Positions 1 through 11,978 of a stretch of DNA of 64,000 nt are shown here, piece by piece. The stretch is from positions 7,668,604-7,732,603 of the forward strand of contig JACDQD010000011.1 of assembly GCA_019843655.1 (NCBI GenBank), read 5' to 3'. Position 1 is the first letter of the stretch. Every line of letters begins with the position of its first letter. The translations under genes were made by a program, and so were the position numbers. The notes under the pieces are model-generated. The model had not been told where the DNA came from, searched no databases, and saw only the letters and a program-made list of their open reading frames with translations. The DNA comes from Lethocerus indicus (lineage: Eukaryota; Arthropoda; Insecta; Hemiptera; Belostomatidae).

Positions 1-1644
1 AGAGTCGTCGGTTTTTGGCAGCGGGCTAATCCGCTGTACTAATATGGATGGCCGGGGACAGGGTTTGGTTAGGGGTGGCGGCCACCCTCTGCAAACAACT
101 TTAAAAGCGTACCCTCATTATAGGAGGAATTTATTTTCCGCTCCGGGGTGGCAGAGAGGTGTCGGAATCTGTGGGAGCTGCCGCGGGCCCGGTGGGATAA
201 TGCCCCATTCCGACTTCATTAAACCAGAAAACGGTCTCCCCCTCCCTCCAGGGTCCAATGTTCCTCGCCTATCAAAACACCCCCCGTTGTACCATACGAC
301 CCCCTCGCTACTCTCAACGCCGGTTCAGTCTACCGTACTTATTAAACCGCTATTACCTGCTTATAGTCGGCCCCTCACGTTTTTTGAGGTCCTCCCCCCC
401 TTCCAGGCTCCGGGACCAATTCATTACAATCTATCCGTAAGCGAGAGGGGGAGAACGCGAGAAACGATACACAACTGTATTATACTACTGAGTCCCCTAC
501 TAAAACGGGCATCGAAGATTTACAAAGCCACATTTTTTTAACAATTATATCCAGTGACAGAGCGATGAGCTGACGCTGGTTGGTTCTGTCTGGTGGATTT
601 TCGGGAACACGATGCGAGGAGATCTGTGATGGGACAGTTTTGACTGGAAGGATTTATATCGGGAAGCTGTTAATTAATGAACGAACGGGACCTTCAAATC
701 GGAATTGATCGTTAACAATTTTACTAGATTGTAATGATTGTATTTTGTAGAAATTTGGTGGACAGCTCCGAAGCCTTCTATCTCGGGAGAAGCGAGGGAC
801 TAATAACAATCCAGCAATTGTGGCTACGACCATAAAGGTTGATTGTACTATAAGTAAAAAAGAAAAAAATAGTAATCGCGTTAGAGAGGTCCGCGAAGGT
901 ACGCAATATCATCGTTACAATCTTATCGTTTCTCCATTTCTCGAAATTGCGCCACGGCCTTATTCGACCTCGTCCGATTATTTTGCTAAGTCAAGAATTC
1001 CGGTAATACAGCCACGACCAATATTTTTATTATTCGAAATACAGGGTCCATCTTGTTCAAAATTGATGATTCGGTGTAGTTATAAGTATGCTCCATCGAC
1101 AAGGGGAATGTACTACACTACCGATGGAATGCTGCTAACAATGACGAGAAGCGAACATTATGTTCCTTATTGTCCTTTGGAAGAATACATTAAACAATAC
1201 TGCTTATGCTCGATTTCGGAGTTGAGTTGATTTGATGAATTGTGAGATGTTTCGAATCGTCGACGCCACGAATGTTTACACCCGGAAATGTGTCGGCTTG
1301 ACTGTTAGAACGGCCCCGGGGTTCCGGTCGGGGGAACACGTCCCTTGGGGGATTTTAAAATTTACACCGACGTCGAGGAAATTCAAGAACAACAACAGAA
1401 ATAGGCAGGCTCAGCCAACTGTCCGTGGGCGAGGAATGGCCGGGGCAGAGTCATGGCAGGTGCCGGCCGCTAATTGGTATGCCGCGACCGGCGTTAATAC
1501 GCCGTAACACTGGTTTCTGTCCACCACGAATGACTTGCTGATTACCCGTCTGCGATTTCCGCGGGAACTACACTCGTATAAACATTCAAAATAGGTACAC
1601 CGGTCGTAAATGCAGACACCATAAGGGGTATCGAATCAATAAAC
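1..1644. other. Non-coding stretch, no gene recognised
   Basis: Mixed-composition DNA. The open frames here (up to 165 codons) show no domain, no strong codon bias and no splice context that I recognise. The 5' 450 bases are C-rich, the rest more AT-rich. I see no known repeat family until the piggyBac-like element that follows. Confidence 0.45.
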
Positions 1645-1648
1645 TTAA

Positions 1649-1870
1649 CCCTCTGTGGGCCGATTTTTTATTTTAAATCCAAAAAAATTGGGGGAACGAA
1701 AAATCAGCAATTATAAACATATATATGCAAATGAAAAAAAAATTTACCGTTTAAACAATTTTATTGCAGGATTAAGATTTATGCGCCATCTCACTAAAAA
1801 AGCTATAATTATTTGGAAAAATCTCGATAAATTTAAATGTGACCTGAAAGCTACGCGGGCCCATAGACGG
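1649..1870 (+). mobile_element. piggyBac-like MITE, copy 1
   Basis: A 222-bp non-autonomous element between two TTAA tetranucleotides (1645-1648 and 1871-1874). Left end CCCTCTGTGGGCC; right end GGCCCATAGACGG, its imperfect inverse. TTAA target duplication with inverted repeats starting CCC is the hallmark of the piggyBac superfamily. The interior is AT-rich and does not encode a transposase; the 94-codon frame that covers it is not recognisable. A second copy lies inverted at 8801-9029 and shares interior sequence (for example the block around GAACGAAAAATCAGCAATTA), which confirms that this is a family and not a chance palindrome. Confidence 0.75.
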
Positions 1871-1874
1871 TTAA

Positions 1875-3769
1875 TGACTGTATATAATAATTTGAAATTC
1901 AGAAGTGGAACTCAGGAGCAGGACTCACGATTGGGATAATTTTGTACTTGTTAACTTAACTTAATTTAGCCAGACGATATTATTCTTCATAATGAAATTT
2001 ATATTGGGTTTTAACGTTGAAAGCGGAAAAGTGACCCTAGAGATACTAACTGAACTACAAAACGACAACAAAAAAATTAAAAGTTTCAGGATATTGAACA
2101 GATAATGCCGACCCGTTGAAATACACGAGAAATATAATCCAAACCTGAGGTCGCTGTGGATTTATTTTGTAAAAAAAACAAAATGTACTAGGCGTACAGA
2201 TATAAAAAAATGTTCGATCCACATTTTCTGAGTCAGGGTCTATACTAACCCCTAAGGAGTCTATAAGGACCAATTAGCGTCCGAGAAGGGAGAAGGGACT
2301 ACTGAATTCGAATCTTTTCTACGCAATTGTCTAGTGTTTCAAATTAGCCGACGGAGATAAGCTTTCGCCGTGAAAGGCTTTCGATTCTGATTCGAGTTAC
2401 ACGGTCGGAAATAGTAGCAAACTATTCAAGATTCTATTTGACCCTAATTTTATAGTAACAATATGGCGAACTCTCCTCATTGGGTATTTTACTTCTTATT
2501 CCTATGGGATAAATATGTTGGAAAATAATGTAATCGAAAAGGGTAATTTTGACACTAATTACCGAATTGTGAGCATCAATGAAACTCTGGGATTAAGTAC
2601 TGCAATGTTTAGGCACAGTGTAGCATTTTGGCCACAGTTTCGCCCGTCTATCAAACTGCCTAGGATAGCGTATTTCTACACAAACCAAAAAATATTTTCT
2701 CAGTCTGTTTATAAGCCCATCGAGATTCTGCGGAGCATTGTGCGGGCGAGAAGAGGATAGCGGTGGGGCCCTCTTTTCCGAGAGTATTCCATTGCAGTTT
2801 TGTCAAACGGCAACAATACTAATCGCCACCTTTTCCAGAAATTCGAGATCTCCTTTCCTCCCGCCCTCAGATAGCATCTCGACGAGGGGCCCCGCTCCAG
2901 GTGTTCGCCCAAAGGAGAGCCCCACCTTTGGGTTACACAGTACAGGGAGGGAGGCGACCCAAGGGCGGTGTATCGGGACCTAGGCCTTCATCAATCTGCC
3001 TCCCGCTGCTCTTTCACGCCTCCTCTATCGGTACTTTACACCATTAAACGGGCCACCCCAACACCTCCCCTCCTCCTTCTCCTCCTCCTCCTCGTCCACA
3101 ATACGGTACGGGGACCGCAAACAAACTCTTGCTCGGATAAACACGCTTTATCCCAGTTCAGGGGGCGGGCCTTGAAAAACCTATAAAGACTCGCCTTCTT
3201 ATACGTTTTTTTCTCCCCCCGAAACACCCCACATTTCTTTCACACATTTCAGAATCGCCAGTCCAGAAGGACTTGTTTTGTCAGATTGCTTTAATCCGAA
3301 TGTTTCCCTCTTGCGACCCCGAATCGCGCTATCGAATCGACTAATTCAGTTTCGAACAACCCCAGGGTAGAGTAACGGGATTGCTACTACGGGATGGCGA
3401 GTGACCGAAATCGGAGAGCGGAAGAAAGTCCCATGCCCTAAAATTTCCCTATCCCATAATAACTTCCTATTTCTGATACCTGTCTGAGGATACGCGACGG
3501 ATTGGAATATAGGGAGATTGCAGATAGGATGCTTCTACTATGGCAGGAACCGCGTATAATCCGAACATATATGTCATTCAACATTCAAATAAATACTGTT
3601 TTTTAGTCCACGAATTGCATTTTTAATTTAAGAAATTTAACCGTGACGAGCGAAATTTATTAAACTTTAGCCCATCGAAGGAGTTTCCGATTTCCATTTT
3701 TGTTAAATTTCGAAGGGTTAGCAGAATTTTTATCAAGTCCCTAAAAAAATGTATAAAAAAATTGCTTAC
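1875..3769. other. Non-coding stretch
   Basis: AT-rich sequence with a GC-richer patch near 2730-3200 that contains a TCC/CTC-rich run around 3075-3095. No RNA gene or convincing coding region is visible. Confidence 0.4.
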
Positions 3770-3816
3770 CTGGTAGAAGACAGGATCTGGTGGCAACTTC
3801 TTGCGGTGCAGAAGGC
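3770..3816 (-). CDS. Candidate 47-nt micro-exon (minus strand)
   Basis: Read on the minus strand, an acceptor-like CCTGCAG precedes this segment and TACCAG followed by GTAAGC, close to the consensus donor, ends it. The phase that keeps CAG as the last codon reads LLHRKKLPPDPVFYQ, with a plausible residue mix. All three phases are open, as expected for so short a piece, so the frame is not proven. I do not recognise the protein. Similar donor-ended segments lie on the same strand at 35.3 kb and 60.7 kb, which would fit one minus-strand gene with very long introns, but nothing shows that they join. It could be a chance splice-site pair. Confidence 0.28.
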
Positions 3817-3829
3817 CTGCAGGCGTTTA

Positions 3830-5145
3830 TGATTAAGACTGACCATAATAGGATACTCTTCCTTATCGCATGGTGGATGAAACATCCTCAAGTCTCTACG
3901 GGACCTATAGAAGAGTAATAATAAGAATTATTAAAAAATTAAAATTATTGTGTTTCATTTCATTATAATTAGGTGTTACCGGTCAAAAGACTATATGAAT
4001 ATTACGAAAATTGAAGAATTCAAAAAAATTGATGGTACATTTCTTATTTCTCTGTGAAATGGGCATCTATTTATTTGCCCCATAAAAGGAAATAACGACA
4101 TTCCTTTCCTGCCTGTTTTTATCTCCCATCGGGCTGAACTATCCCCTTCCAGCCACGAAATCCCCTTAAACGGTACTTTACACCTTTAAGGCTTGCGGTC
4201 TATACCATTTTTTTTTGTTTAGAGTATACCTTTTTTTAGGCTTACCTCATTTTTTTTGTAGTGCGTGTTTCGGATCGCAGGGAGATCTGTTTGGCTTCCC
4301 CAGCCCGCAATCCCAAAGTTCATTTCTTCTTTTCCGCAATTTTGAACTTTCGTATCCAATTGTCTGCGAAAAAGTCCTTCATAAATCAGTAATCGTTATC
4401 GTCAAATCTTATAACTGAGATCGAATATTAATAGCATCGATAATTTATTACAATAATAATATTGTTAATGGGTAAATTAGTTGTAAAAAAATTGGTGTAA
4501 TCAGATTTGTTATACATACTGAGCCTACAAAACTCTAATCCCAACTATGGATATGTATATACTACGTATATTTAATTTACTACTAAATAGATATTAAGCT
4601 AGCGAGGGGACAGAATATATATATTATTAAATTATTTCCTCAACAAAATACAACATTTTTCTGGCTTGATCGTTTTTCCAGTATTTACTTGGTCGGTTAT
4701 AATCTCTGCTAGTATTTACCTGTCATCTTTTTTTCTACTTCATTTACTAATCATTCTCAGGTTACCGGAGCATCGTATTACCGGGCTACCTGTAGCCTGT
4801 TGACCCAAACCCAAAACCAGTAGTAGTAGCCTCACGGGTTTTTTCAACCCCCACAACATATTAGTTTTAATGAGATGGTTCCACCGATTTCTTATTTATA
4901 AATATCAGCAGGTTGAAATACAAAATGAAATTCCTTCATTCAAAAACACTCTGCTATAATATGTTCTTTGGAAACGTGTACGGTCCATTAGATACATTAA
5001 GACGTGTTACCCACATCTTCTTAGTTTTGATGTCGTTATCCCTCGTCAAAAATGTATAAAAAGGTTCCTTCGTCATTGGTTAACACATAAATAATTGGAC
5101 GATATTCGATGAACTACATCGAGTAGATGATGCAGAATTAAAAAA
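3830..5145. other. Non-coding AT-rich stretch
   Basis: Strongly AT-rich with many short A/T runs. No domain, RNA gene or recognised repeat until the hairpin-tail element at 5151. Confidence 0.4.
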
Positions 5146-5150
5146 AAAAC

Positions 5151-5289
5151 GCAATGAGGATGCCCGCTACTGAAGATGGCGAGCAGCCAAAACCGGTCTA
5201 GCAAAGACCAAACCAGCAAAAGGAGACAGAAACACAACAAATCTACGGTATTCCAACCCCTCGCAGACCACAAAACAGGTATGTTAAAC
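5151..5289 (+). mobile_element. Hairpin-tail element, single-arm copy
   Basis: Only the 3' arm and tail are present. It begins inside the arm at GAGGATGCC, has CGCTACTGAAGATGGCGAGCA, GGTCTAGCAAAGACC and GGAGACAGAAACACAAC, then the complete tail with TCGCAGACCACAAAACAGG and TATGTTAAAC. The 5' arm is missing, so this copy cannot fold into the long hairpin. No flanking direct repeat was found. The end CAGGTATGT is also a good 5' splice-site match. Confidence 0.8.
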
Positions 5290-5998
5290 GAAGAACTTTT
5301 TATTTCATAAAATTATAATAATAACGTGGGAGAAAAAAAATATGCGAAAAGATGGGAGCGATTTATACATTAATCGGGTCTTATTTTCGGGAAATTATCG
5401 CGGCTGGTTGAATACAACTCAATTACAAGGCGGTTTATAATATTATGAAACTCGGGGAGGTATTCCTTTTCTATAAATTTCGTTGAATTTTTCGAAATTG
5501 TGGGCCAAATTGCAGCCCCCCGGGTCGGTAGCCCGGCGTGACAATTAACCTAAATACATCCGCCATAAATCCGGGCGGGACGTCCCCCGGAAACTCGGGA
5601 CGGATTGCAGGGGCCCCGTTTTTGAATATTACAAACAAAACAAAACGCTAGAGCGGAGATTTAAGAGGCAACTCAACCTGTCGTGGGATTCGAATTCGCC
5701 TACACGGAAAAAATGTGTGCACCGATCGGCCATTAACTACAATAAATTTCCGCCTGGAAACTTCAAGAATAAGTTTATAGGAAGAAGCATCTACCTGTTA
5801 TGTCTACGGCCATTATATTATCAGTAAAATAATGATTTGATTCAGTTTTCAGTCAATGAGGATTGGTTGTATTCCTTAATATAAACAACAGTATTTTTGC
5901 AATACGCCATCAGTTTCGGACCTCTGTAACATCGTTATTATCGCATTTTTAGTAATAAAAACTCCTTTAAAAAAAATAAAAGACAGAAGAAAATAAAA

Positions 5999-6010
5999 GC
6001 GGTCAGATTT
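5999..6010 (+). repeat. 12-bp target duplication (left)
   Basis: GCGGTCAGATTT occurs directly before the element at 6011 and again, identical, directly after it at 6290-6301. It is host sequence and not part of other copies, so it fits a target-site duplication. Confidence 0.75.
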
Positions 6011-6289
6011 TGTAGATTTGTGTTTCTGTCTCCTCTCGCCGGTTTGGTCTTTTGCTAGACCGGTTTAGGCTGCTTGAGTAGCGGTGTTAGTCACTATTGG
6101 CACTTTGGATGTTTTTCGGGCATCCTCACTGCACTGTCACTCTGTCACCTGTACTGACAACGCCGCTACTGAAGATGGCGAACGGCCGAAACCGGTCTGG
6201 CGAAAGACCAGACCGGCGAGAGGAGACAGAAACAGAGGAAATCTACGGTATTCCAACCCCTCGAAGACCACAAAACAGGTACGTTGAAC
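6011..6289 (+). mobile_element. Hairpin-tail element, complete copy with 12-bp TSD
   Basis: A 279-bp copy. The 5' arm runs from TGTAGATTTGTGTTTCTGTC through GCTAGACCGGTTTAGGC to the loop near CACTGCACTGTCACTCTGTC. The 3' arm returns through CGCTACTGAAGATGGCGAACG, CCGAAACCGGTCTGGCGAAAG and GGAGACAGAAACAG. It is followed by the non-palindromic tail ending GGTACGTTGAAC. The two flanks are identical 12-bp direct repeats. No coding capacity: the frames across it are products of the palindrome. This copy defines both termini of the family. Confidence 0.88.
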
Positions 6290-6301
6290 GCGGTCAGATT
6301 T
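6290..6301 (+). repeat. 12-bp target duplication (right)
   Basis: GCGGTCAGATTT, an exact match to 5999-6010, immediately follows the element tail. Confidence 0.75.
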
Positions 6302-8796
6302 CTTTCCTATGCATGCTATGACGACGGAAAATCTCAAGCCGAATCTTACTGATATATATCAATAAGCTGTGATTTCAATTCGGATAATTTCTTATTGTAA
6401 TTTATATTTTCACATGCGGTAAAAACATTGCTGATGGCGAAACTGGGAACGGGGGTTGCGGGTCAAATAATTCAGAATGTGAAAGAGCTTGTGGCGAAAC
6501 GTCCAACTGGGACGGAAGGAGGAGGCAATCTTGGTGATGATTTTACAATACCCTTTCCGTCGGTTTTTAGAAAGGTGGCCTCCGAAAGTTCCCACCTCGA
6601 AGGACCGCTCTCATTGGACGAACGGAGATAACAGAAAAAGGTACAAAATGGCAGAGCCAATTAAATTATTCTCCGCTGGGATTCGATACGGCCAGAACTC
6701 GAACAATTACGGACAATGAGATATCTTTAAATTCAAAATCTCGTCGATTTTATTCCCGTTACGGTTTCGGATATTTCGCTCTTGAATACAAAATGGCGGA
6801 AGGGTTTTTACAACATCCGCTGTTTTCGACACGGCTTCCATTTTTATCTGATGAATCGCGCCGATAACCGGCCGAATAACGCCCTCTGACTCAATCTCGG
6901 AACAGATCCCAGAGATTGCCTGGGAATATTTTCAACGAACAAACTGCAATAATGCACCTAATGGGCCGTCGTTTACGCTTATAAAATTCCATTATATGAA
7001 AAGAATACGTAAGAAAGAATATCCCGAGTAATTAAAAGGGATTAACTCCTGAAGCCGATCATTCGGATATCAGACATTTACTCGGACTGTAACACCCGTG
7101 AGAAATATTCTCCGTCTTCCGAAATAACTAATCCTTCCGACGTTTAAAATTAAAAGCACTGAAAAACAATAAAAAATAACGCTAATAGCCCAACTACAAT
7201 CAGTGTTGTAGTGAATAAAAATTCTGAATCAAATAATTACTGCTGTGCATTTCTATTCCACCGTGCTACATGCCAGAGATCTATGATCAGTTCTCATATC
7301 TGTTCTTGAGGTCAGAATCTTTGAGCTTTTCGTCGCAGTAAGTTGTACTTTTCATTAGAAGTACCTAGCCATTTCGGTCCGACAGGAACAGCTCCTAATA
7401 GTACTATCAGTCCCTGTGCATTAACTTTAGATAGGCAAACATAAAAAAAATTCGTATGTCGAATAAATTTTAAATATAAAATATCTATATTATATATTTT
7501 CTAAAAGAATGTAGTTATCATTTATCTACTGTTATATGGGTATATTACTATGTTCGTTGACCCTTACCACCACCTTATACGTAATATATGGTATATCATC
7601 TGTTTAGCGTTTTATATTTTTGGAAGTGCACAAATCGCGATTAATTTGTATCAATAATATCCATCTGGTTAATCTCTTAAGTCTCAGTTTATCACTGTCC
7701 ACAGTGACGTAGTATATGAATAATAAAAACCGTAATTACTTTGTTCAGTCATTGAACTAACTCTGCGTACATTTCTTAGCGAATCTCGTTTCGAATTTCT
7801 TCGATCAAAATTTCCAAAAATGTCTTAATAAAGCCCGCCTCGGATGAATCTGGATGAGGCGGCAGTGGGTCCACTCACCGGACCCGACAACAAATCAACT
7901 CCAGCTGCGAAAATCGGGCTCGCCCCACCTGTCAAATGAGGCAATATATTACTTCTGCCGTAATTATACCAATCTCGGAGTTTGTGTTTAGAAATGCGCC
8001 TTTTGCTTTATACTTTGCTTTTTTCGATGCTCTTATTTCTTCTCTTTTTTTTTTGTCCAAAGCGGTTATTATTTTTAATTTCGCGCCGCAATAAGCTCCG
8101 CGGTCGGCCGCCTCCGGCCCGAATTCAAATCTCTTCTCGGAGTCGCCCACCAATTAGAAGTTTGGCCGTTGTTATTTTCGTCATTTAAGTCGGAGCCGCT
8201 GAGATGAGCAACCAACATTGGAAATTGACGCAGCCGAGGAATTACCCGATAATTATCTATCACCGGGGCGAACAGAACTGTTCGAACCTGTTCTAAAATC
8301 GTTAGAAAGCAATCGTACAATCGGAACGGGGAGTTCAAGAAAGTAATTTTGAAATCGAATAATAAACGCCGTAAATTCGATCGCGACTTTACCCGGGCGG
8401 AATACTACCGACGATTGCGAGAACCCGAAACCCGAATCTATCACTGTCGAGTGAAGGCAAAAGTGATTCGAAAACAAGTATTTTTTTAATAAAATTATTC
8501 TATTGCCACAACTCTGAAAATAACTGAGGAGAAACCCCTTGATTTTCCCCAGTTTTTAAAATTCTTTTATTTTATCTTAGTGTAGATGCCGGGTTTGAAT
8601 CGTAGCATTAGGACGGTATGCAATTCCGGTGTGGGATTTGTATTGTAAGGTCACTGACAAACGAGACATCAAAATCTGTATTAAGGTAGAGTTTGGAGGC
8701 TTAGTGGAGTACGTCCCATATCATCCCATAATCCCTTCACTCTGGTTTGTCAACGCGCGAATGTGTCCCAGCGAAATTTGTTTTTATTTAAATAAC
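6302..8796. other. Non-coding stretch
   Basis: Mixed composition. Around 6440-6710 several overlapping open frames occur without a recognisable domain. 7930-8190 holds a T-rich tract on the plus strand. No RNA gene or repeat was recognised. Confidence 0.4.
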
Positions 8797-8800
8797 TCAA

Positions 8801-9029
8801 CCCTCTATGGGCCCGTGTACCGTTCAGATCACATTTCAATTTATCGAGATTTTACCAAATAATTATAGCTTTTTTCGTGAGATGGCGGATAAATCTTAAT
8901 CCTATAACCTTGTCAAGACAACCAATATCAATATCAATTTTTTTTCATTCGCATATATAGGTTTATAATTGCTGATTTTTCGTTCCCCCCATTTTCTGGA
9001 TGTAAAATAAAAATTCGGCCCATAGAGGG
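8801..9029 (-). mobile_element. piggyBac-like MITE, copy 2 (inverted)
   Basis: A 229-bp element. Left end CCCTCTATGGGCC preceded by TCAA (a one-base change from TTAA, 8797-8800); right end GGCCCATAGAGGG followed by TTAA (9030-9033). The internal block TAATTGCTGATTTTTCGTTC is the reverse complement of sequence in copy 1, so the two are in opposite orientations. No transposase is encoded. This is a typical deletion-derived piggyBac passenger. Confidence 0.78.
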
Positions 9030-9033
9030 TTAA

Positions 9034-10586
9034 ATAATATTTTTCTAACCATTAACGACTGAACATTATACTCGATCCGCGTTGAGTCTTTCAGAAGTTA
9101 TGTGTACATATCGCACCGTTCTTTAGTTTTATAAAATAATAAAACACTCGGATTCATTTCGTAAACAGGTTAAATAAATAGGAACGCTAATAAATATATA
9201 AATTGATCAGATAGTCTTGAGGGCCCAGTAATTAGCCCAATCGGTCAACCTGTTCCCTACCGCGTGGTGTCCGCCTAATTTCAATTCAGAAGAAAACTGT
9301 CGAGGAATTAAAATTTCTATGTGCCGTGGGGGCCCGATTTTTAAGACTTCGTTAGGAATGATTAATAGATTCTTTCCCCTTTATCAGAAATAAAATAATT
9401 GACGGTCGCTAACCGTTTAATTATTTATGTAAGACAATCTTATTAATTAGACGCCGCTCCGATTAAGCCGTAAAGAGCAATTAAAATTAGTCCGGCCTTC
9501 ACTTGTGCCGCCCTAGTAGAACCGACCGCCAAACACCGGATAGATAAAAATACTGGAAAAAATATGTTTTTTTCATGAATTTGAAAATAAATTCTTTTTT
9601 CCCTCCACCCCTCTCTAGGCCTCGCCGTAATTACAAAGTTTACAACACCGGGGCCAAACATCTGTCGGCGTCGGCTCTAATTAGAGGACGAGCGGGCTCG
9701 TTAGTTGAGTCAAAATGTAACTTTGTCCGTCCGCCAGTGCGTGAATATTAACGAGCAAGGTGGACAATCCAGTCCATTATTGGTGGGGCGGTGATAACAA
9801 GAGAAACGATGTTAAAAACTCGAATTAGCTACATCAATTTGTTTTTCGCTTATACTGTTCTGATCCAAACAAAGTTTATTATTATTAAATAGGAAGACGC
9901 TTTTTATACAAGGATGACCTATTGATGTATTGTACGGTGTCTAAGAATTACACAGTCATGTTAGTTTAAGTTTCTTGCTATCGCCAATAGCATTATTTTT
10001 GGCGTCAAATAATATTTTATCCGAATAATAAAAATGTTTAATTAAGCGGAATAAATAGTTGTTTAACATTCAACTAAAACGAAACGTCCGAACCTTTGGA
10101 TTAACCCTAGAATATTCAGAAGACACTATACGCTGTGTTACCACCAATCAGTTGTCCAAAATAATTATCATGGAATAATCAAGTTTTCAATGTGTCGGAG
10201 GAGACACAATCTAGAAGAAATCGTTCAATAAAGAAAAAAAAATACATTCTACGGAGCTCCAAGCAGATTTCCATCAGTGGGAATCAGTAAATTAATTCCT
10301 CCTAATTGTTTTCAGTTAATAAAAATAATTCAATTCAATTCTAATCCGCCGCCACCATCAGTTTGTTTTATCGAAACGCATATTTCAGTAGTGGACGTCC
10401 CCCGGGTGATGTAATTAAGACAGATGAACCTTACGAACAGATAATATTCAAATGTGACGAAATTAGAATACCCTGAGAAACAACATGTGTCATACCTGGA
10501 GTTGTGTAATTCGAGAGTATCCAAATGTTTATTTCTATATTTATCAGTAGGTGATATATAAGTATAAAAGTTTCCTAATTCATATT
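9034..10586. other. Non-coding stretch
   Basis: AT-rich with no coding or RNA signal. A single piggyBac-like terminus, TTAACCCTAGAATATTC, begins at 10102, but no partner end was found. Confidence 0.4.
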
Positions 10587-10598
10587 ATAAACTACAAA
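10587..10598 (+). repeat. 12-bp target duplication (left)
   Basis: ATAAACTACAAA lies directly before the element at 10599 and is repeated exactly at 10811-10822, directly after it. Confidence 0.7.
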
Positions 10599-10810
10599 AC
10601 TGCGTTTTGTGATCTGCGAGGGGTTGGAATAACGTAAATTATTTCGTATGTGTCTGTCTCCTCTCTCGCCGGTTTGGACAGTGCAGTGAGTATGCCCAAA
10701 AAACATATTAAGTGCCAAAGTGACACCGCTACTGATGATGGCGAGCGGCCGAAACCGGTCTAGCAAAACACCAAACCGGCGGGAGGAGACAGAAACACAA
10801 CGAATCTACG
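10599..10810 (-). mobile_element. Hairpin-tail element, minus orientation with TSD
   Basis: The tail is at the left (ACTGCGTTTTGTGATCTGCG, GAGGGGTTGGAATAACG) and the arm end at the right (CACAACGAATCTACG), so the copy is inserted in reverse. The interior loop region is deleted: the first arm jumps at CGCCGGTTTGG to CAGTGCAGTGAG of the second. Exact 12-bp direct repeats flank it. The left flank itself resembles tail sequence slightly, so a base or two of the boundary is uncertain. Confidence 0.85.
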
Positions 10811-10822
10811 ATAAACTACAAA
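10811..10822 (+). repeat. 12-bp target duplication (right)
   Basis: Exact second copy of ATAAACTACAAA after the element. Confidence 0.7.
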
Positions 10823-10950
10823 CTTTATGTTGTAGTAGTTCTATCCCTACCACTAAAAACAAATATAAACAGACAGATATTCAGACGATTCTGAGGTAAA
10901 TAAAACAAGCTTCCTGAGGCAAAATATTATACAAACGCGTAATATTTATT

Positions 10951-10954
<4 letters not shown>

Positions 10955-11004
<50 letters not shown>
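10955..11004. repeat. (TA)25 microsatellite
   Basis: An uninterrupted run of about 25 TA units. Self-complementary, so able to extrude as a cruciform; expected to vary in length between individuals. Confidence 0.97.
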
Positions 11005-11006
<2 letters not shown>

Positions 11007-11600
11007 CTTAAAATTTTCCAGATTGATTCATTAGTTACGCTCGAACAGTAAACGATAACTATGCTCCTTTACCGCTTTCAGAGTATTCGGACTACCGCTT
11101 TTCAAAAACTCTTCCCCCAAATACAGTGGCAATGTTCCTCAATGGGCAGGCGGACAGGAAGCGGCGGACAATGTTTAGAGACAGGAATTTCACCGGCGGT
11201 CGACCTGTAATAATCCCCCGTCCCCGGACCGAGTGAAAGGTCCCCGTGTACTTTGGATTTGAGGGAGGTCCGAGGGCATCTCCGATGGCCTATTAGAGTT
11301 GGAACCGAGGAAAGGAAAACAGACTCGGCCCGGATAATCCCCCCGGTAATGAGACCGCCATGACCACCGCCGCTCATTCATCCTCCCCCGATGTGCCTCA
11401 ATGGGCACCAGCGCCTTCAATGGCCGTCCGACGGGAAAACCAGGCATACGCCTGCGGAAAATATGAAATTCGCAATGAAATAACAATTCGCCCGACTATA
11501 TAGCACCTAAACAAACCTAGGTAATACATTTTGATATTTAAGATTAAGTATATTATGAGCAGAATAAAAAAGGGGGGGGCATTAGGAGGAAATTCAACTT
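11005..11600. other. Non-coding, GC-richer segment
   Basis: Overlapping minus-strand frames of 90-98 codons at 11102-11694 have no recognisable domain. The repeated phrase CTCAATGGGCA at 11137 and 11397 suggests a small local duplication. Confidence 0.35.
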
Positions 11601-11601
11601 T

Positions 11602-11750
11602 AGATTTCGTGTGTTTCTGTCTCCCCCCCGTTGGTTTGGTCTTTTGCTGAACCGGTTTTGGCTGCTCGCCATCTTCAGTAGCGGCGGCAGTCACTTTGGA
11701 TGTTTTTTGGGCATCCCCACTACACTGTCACTGTCACTTGTACTGACAGT
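11602..11750 (+). mobile_element. Hairpin-tail element, 5' arm only
   Basis: Begins TAGATTTCGTGTGTTTCTGT and runs through GGTTTGGTCTTTTGCTGAACC, GCTCGCCATCTTCAGTAGCGG and GATGTTTTTTGGGCATCC to CACTGTCACTTGTACTGACA, the expected loop edge. The complementary arm with the tail appears 228 bp downstream (11979-12141) in the expected orientation, so both pieces may be one element opened by an insertion or an unusually long loop. Confidence 0.75.
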
Positions 11751-11978
11751 GTATTGAATTTTGTACTGACTTGCTGCGCGAATTTTTAAAAGTGAACACT
11801 TTACAAGTAATTCTCGTGAAACAATCTTAAATTGTTCGGGGAATCAAAATTTATTTGAATATCAGCAAAGTTTCTGTACTGGAACAACGTTGAAACGAGT
11901 GTCAATACAGTGGACAATAGAAATAGGGGGACCAGAAATTCTTTAAACTAAGATTTGGTGTTGACTTGAGGATTGATA
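11751..11978. other. Segment between the two arms of a split hairpin-tail element
   Basis: About 228 bp of sequence not seen in other copies of the family lies where the loop should be. It could be a later insertion, an ancestral longer interior, or host DNA between two independent half-copies. No inverted ends or coding capacity are visible. Confidence 0.4.

Noticed and set aside
5686..5705. Possible tRNA B-box (GGGATTCGAATTCGCC)
   Set aside because: No A-box, anticodon arm or acceptor stem at the right distances on either strand.
10102..10118. Single piggyBac-like terminus TTAACCCTAGAATATTC
   Set aside because: No inverted partner at a plausible distance; a 10-base match can occur by chance.
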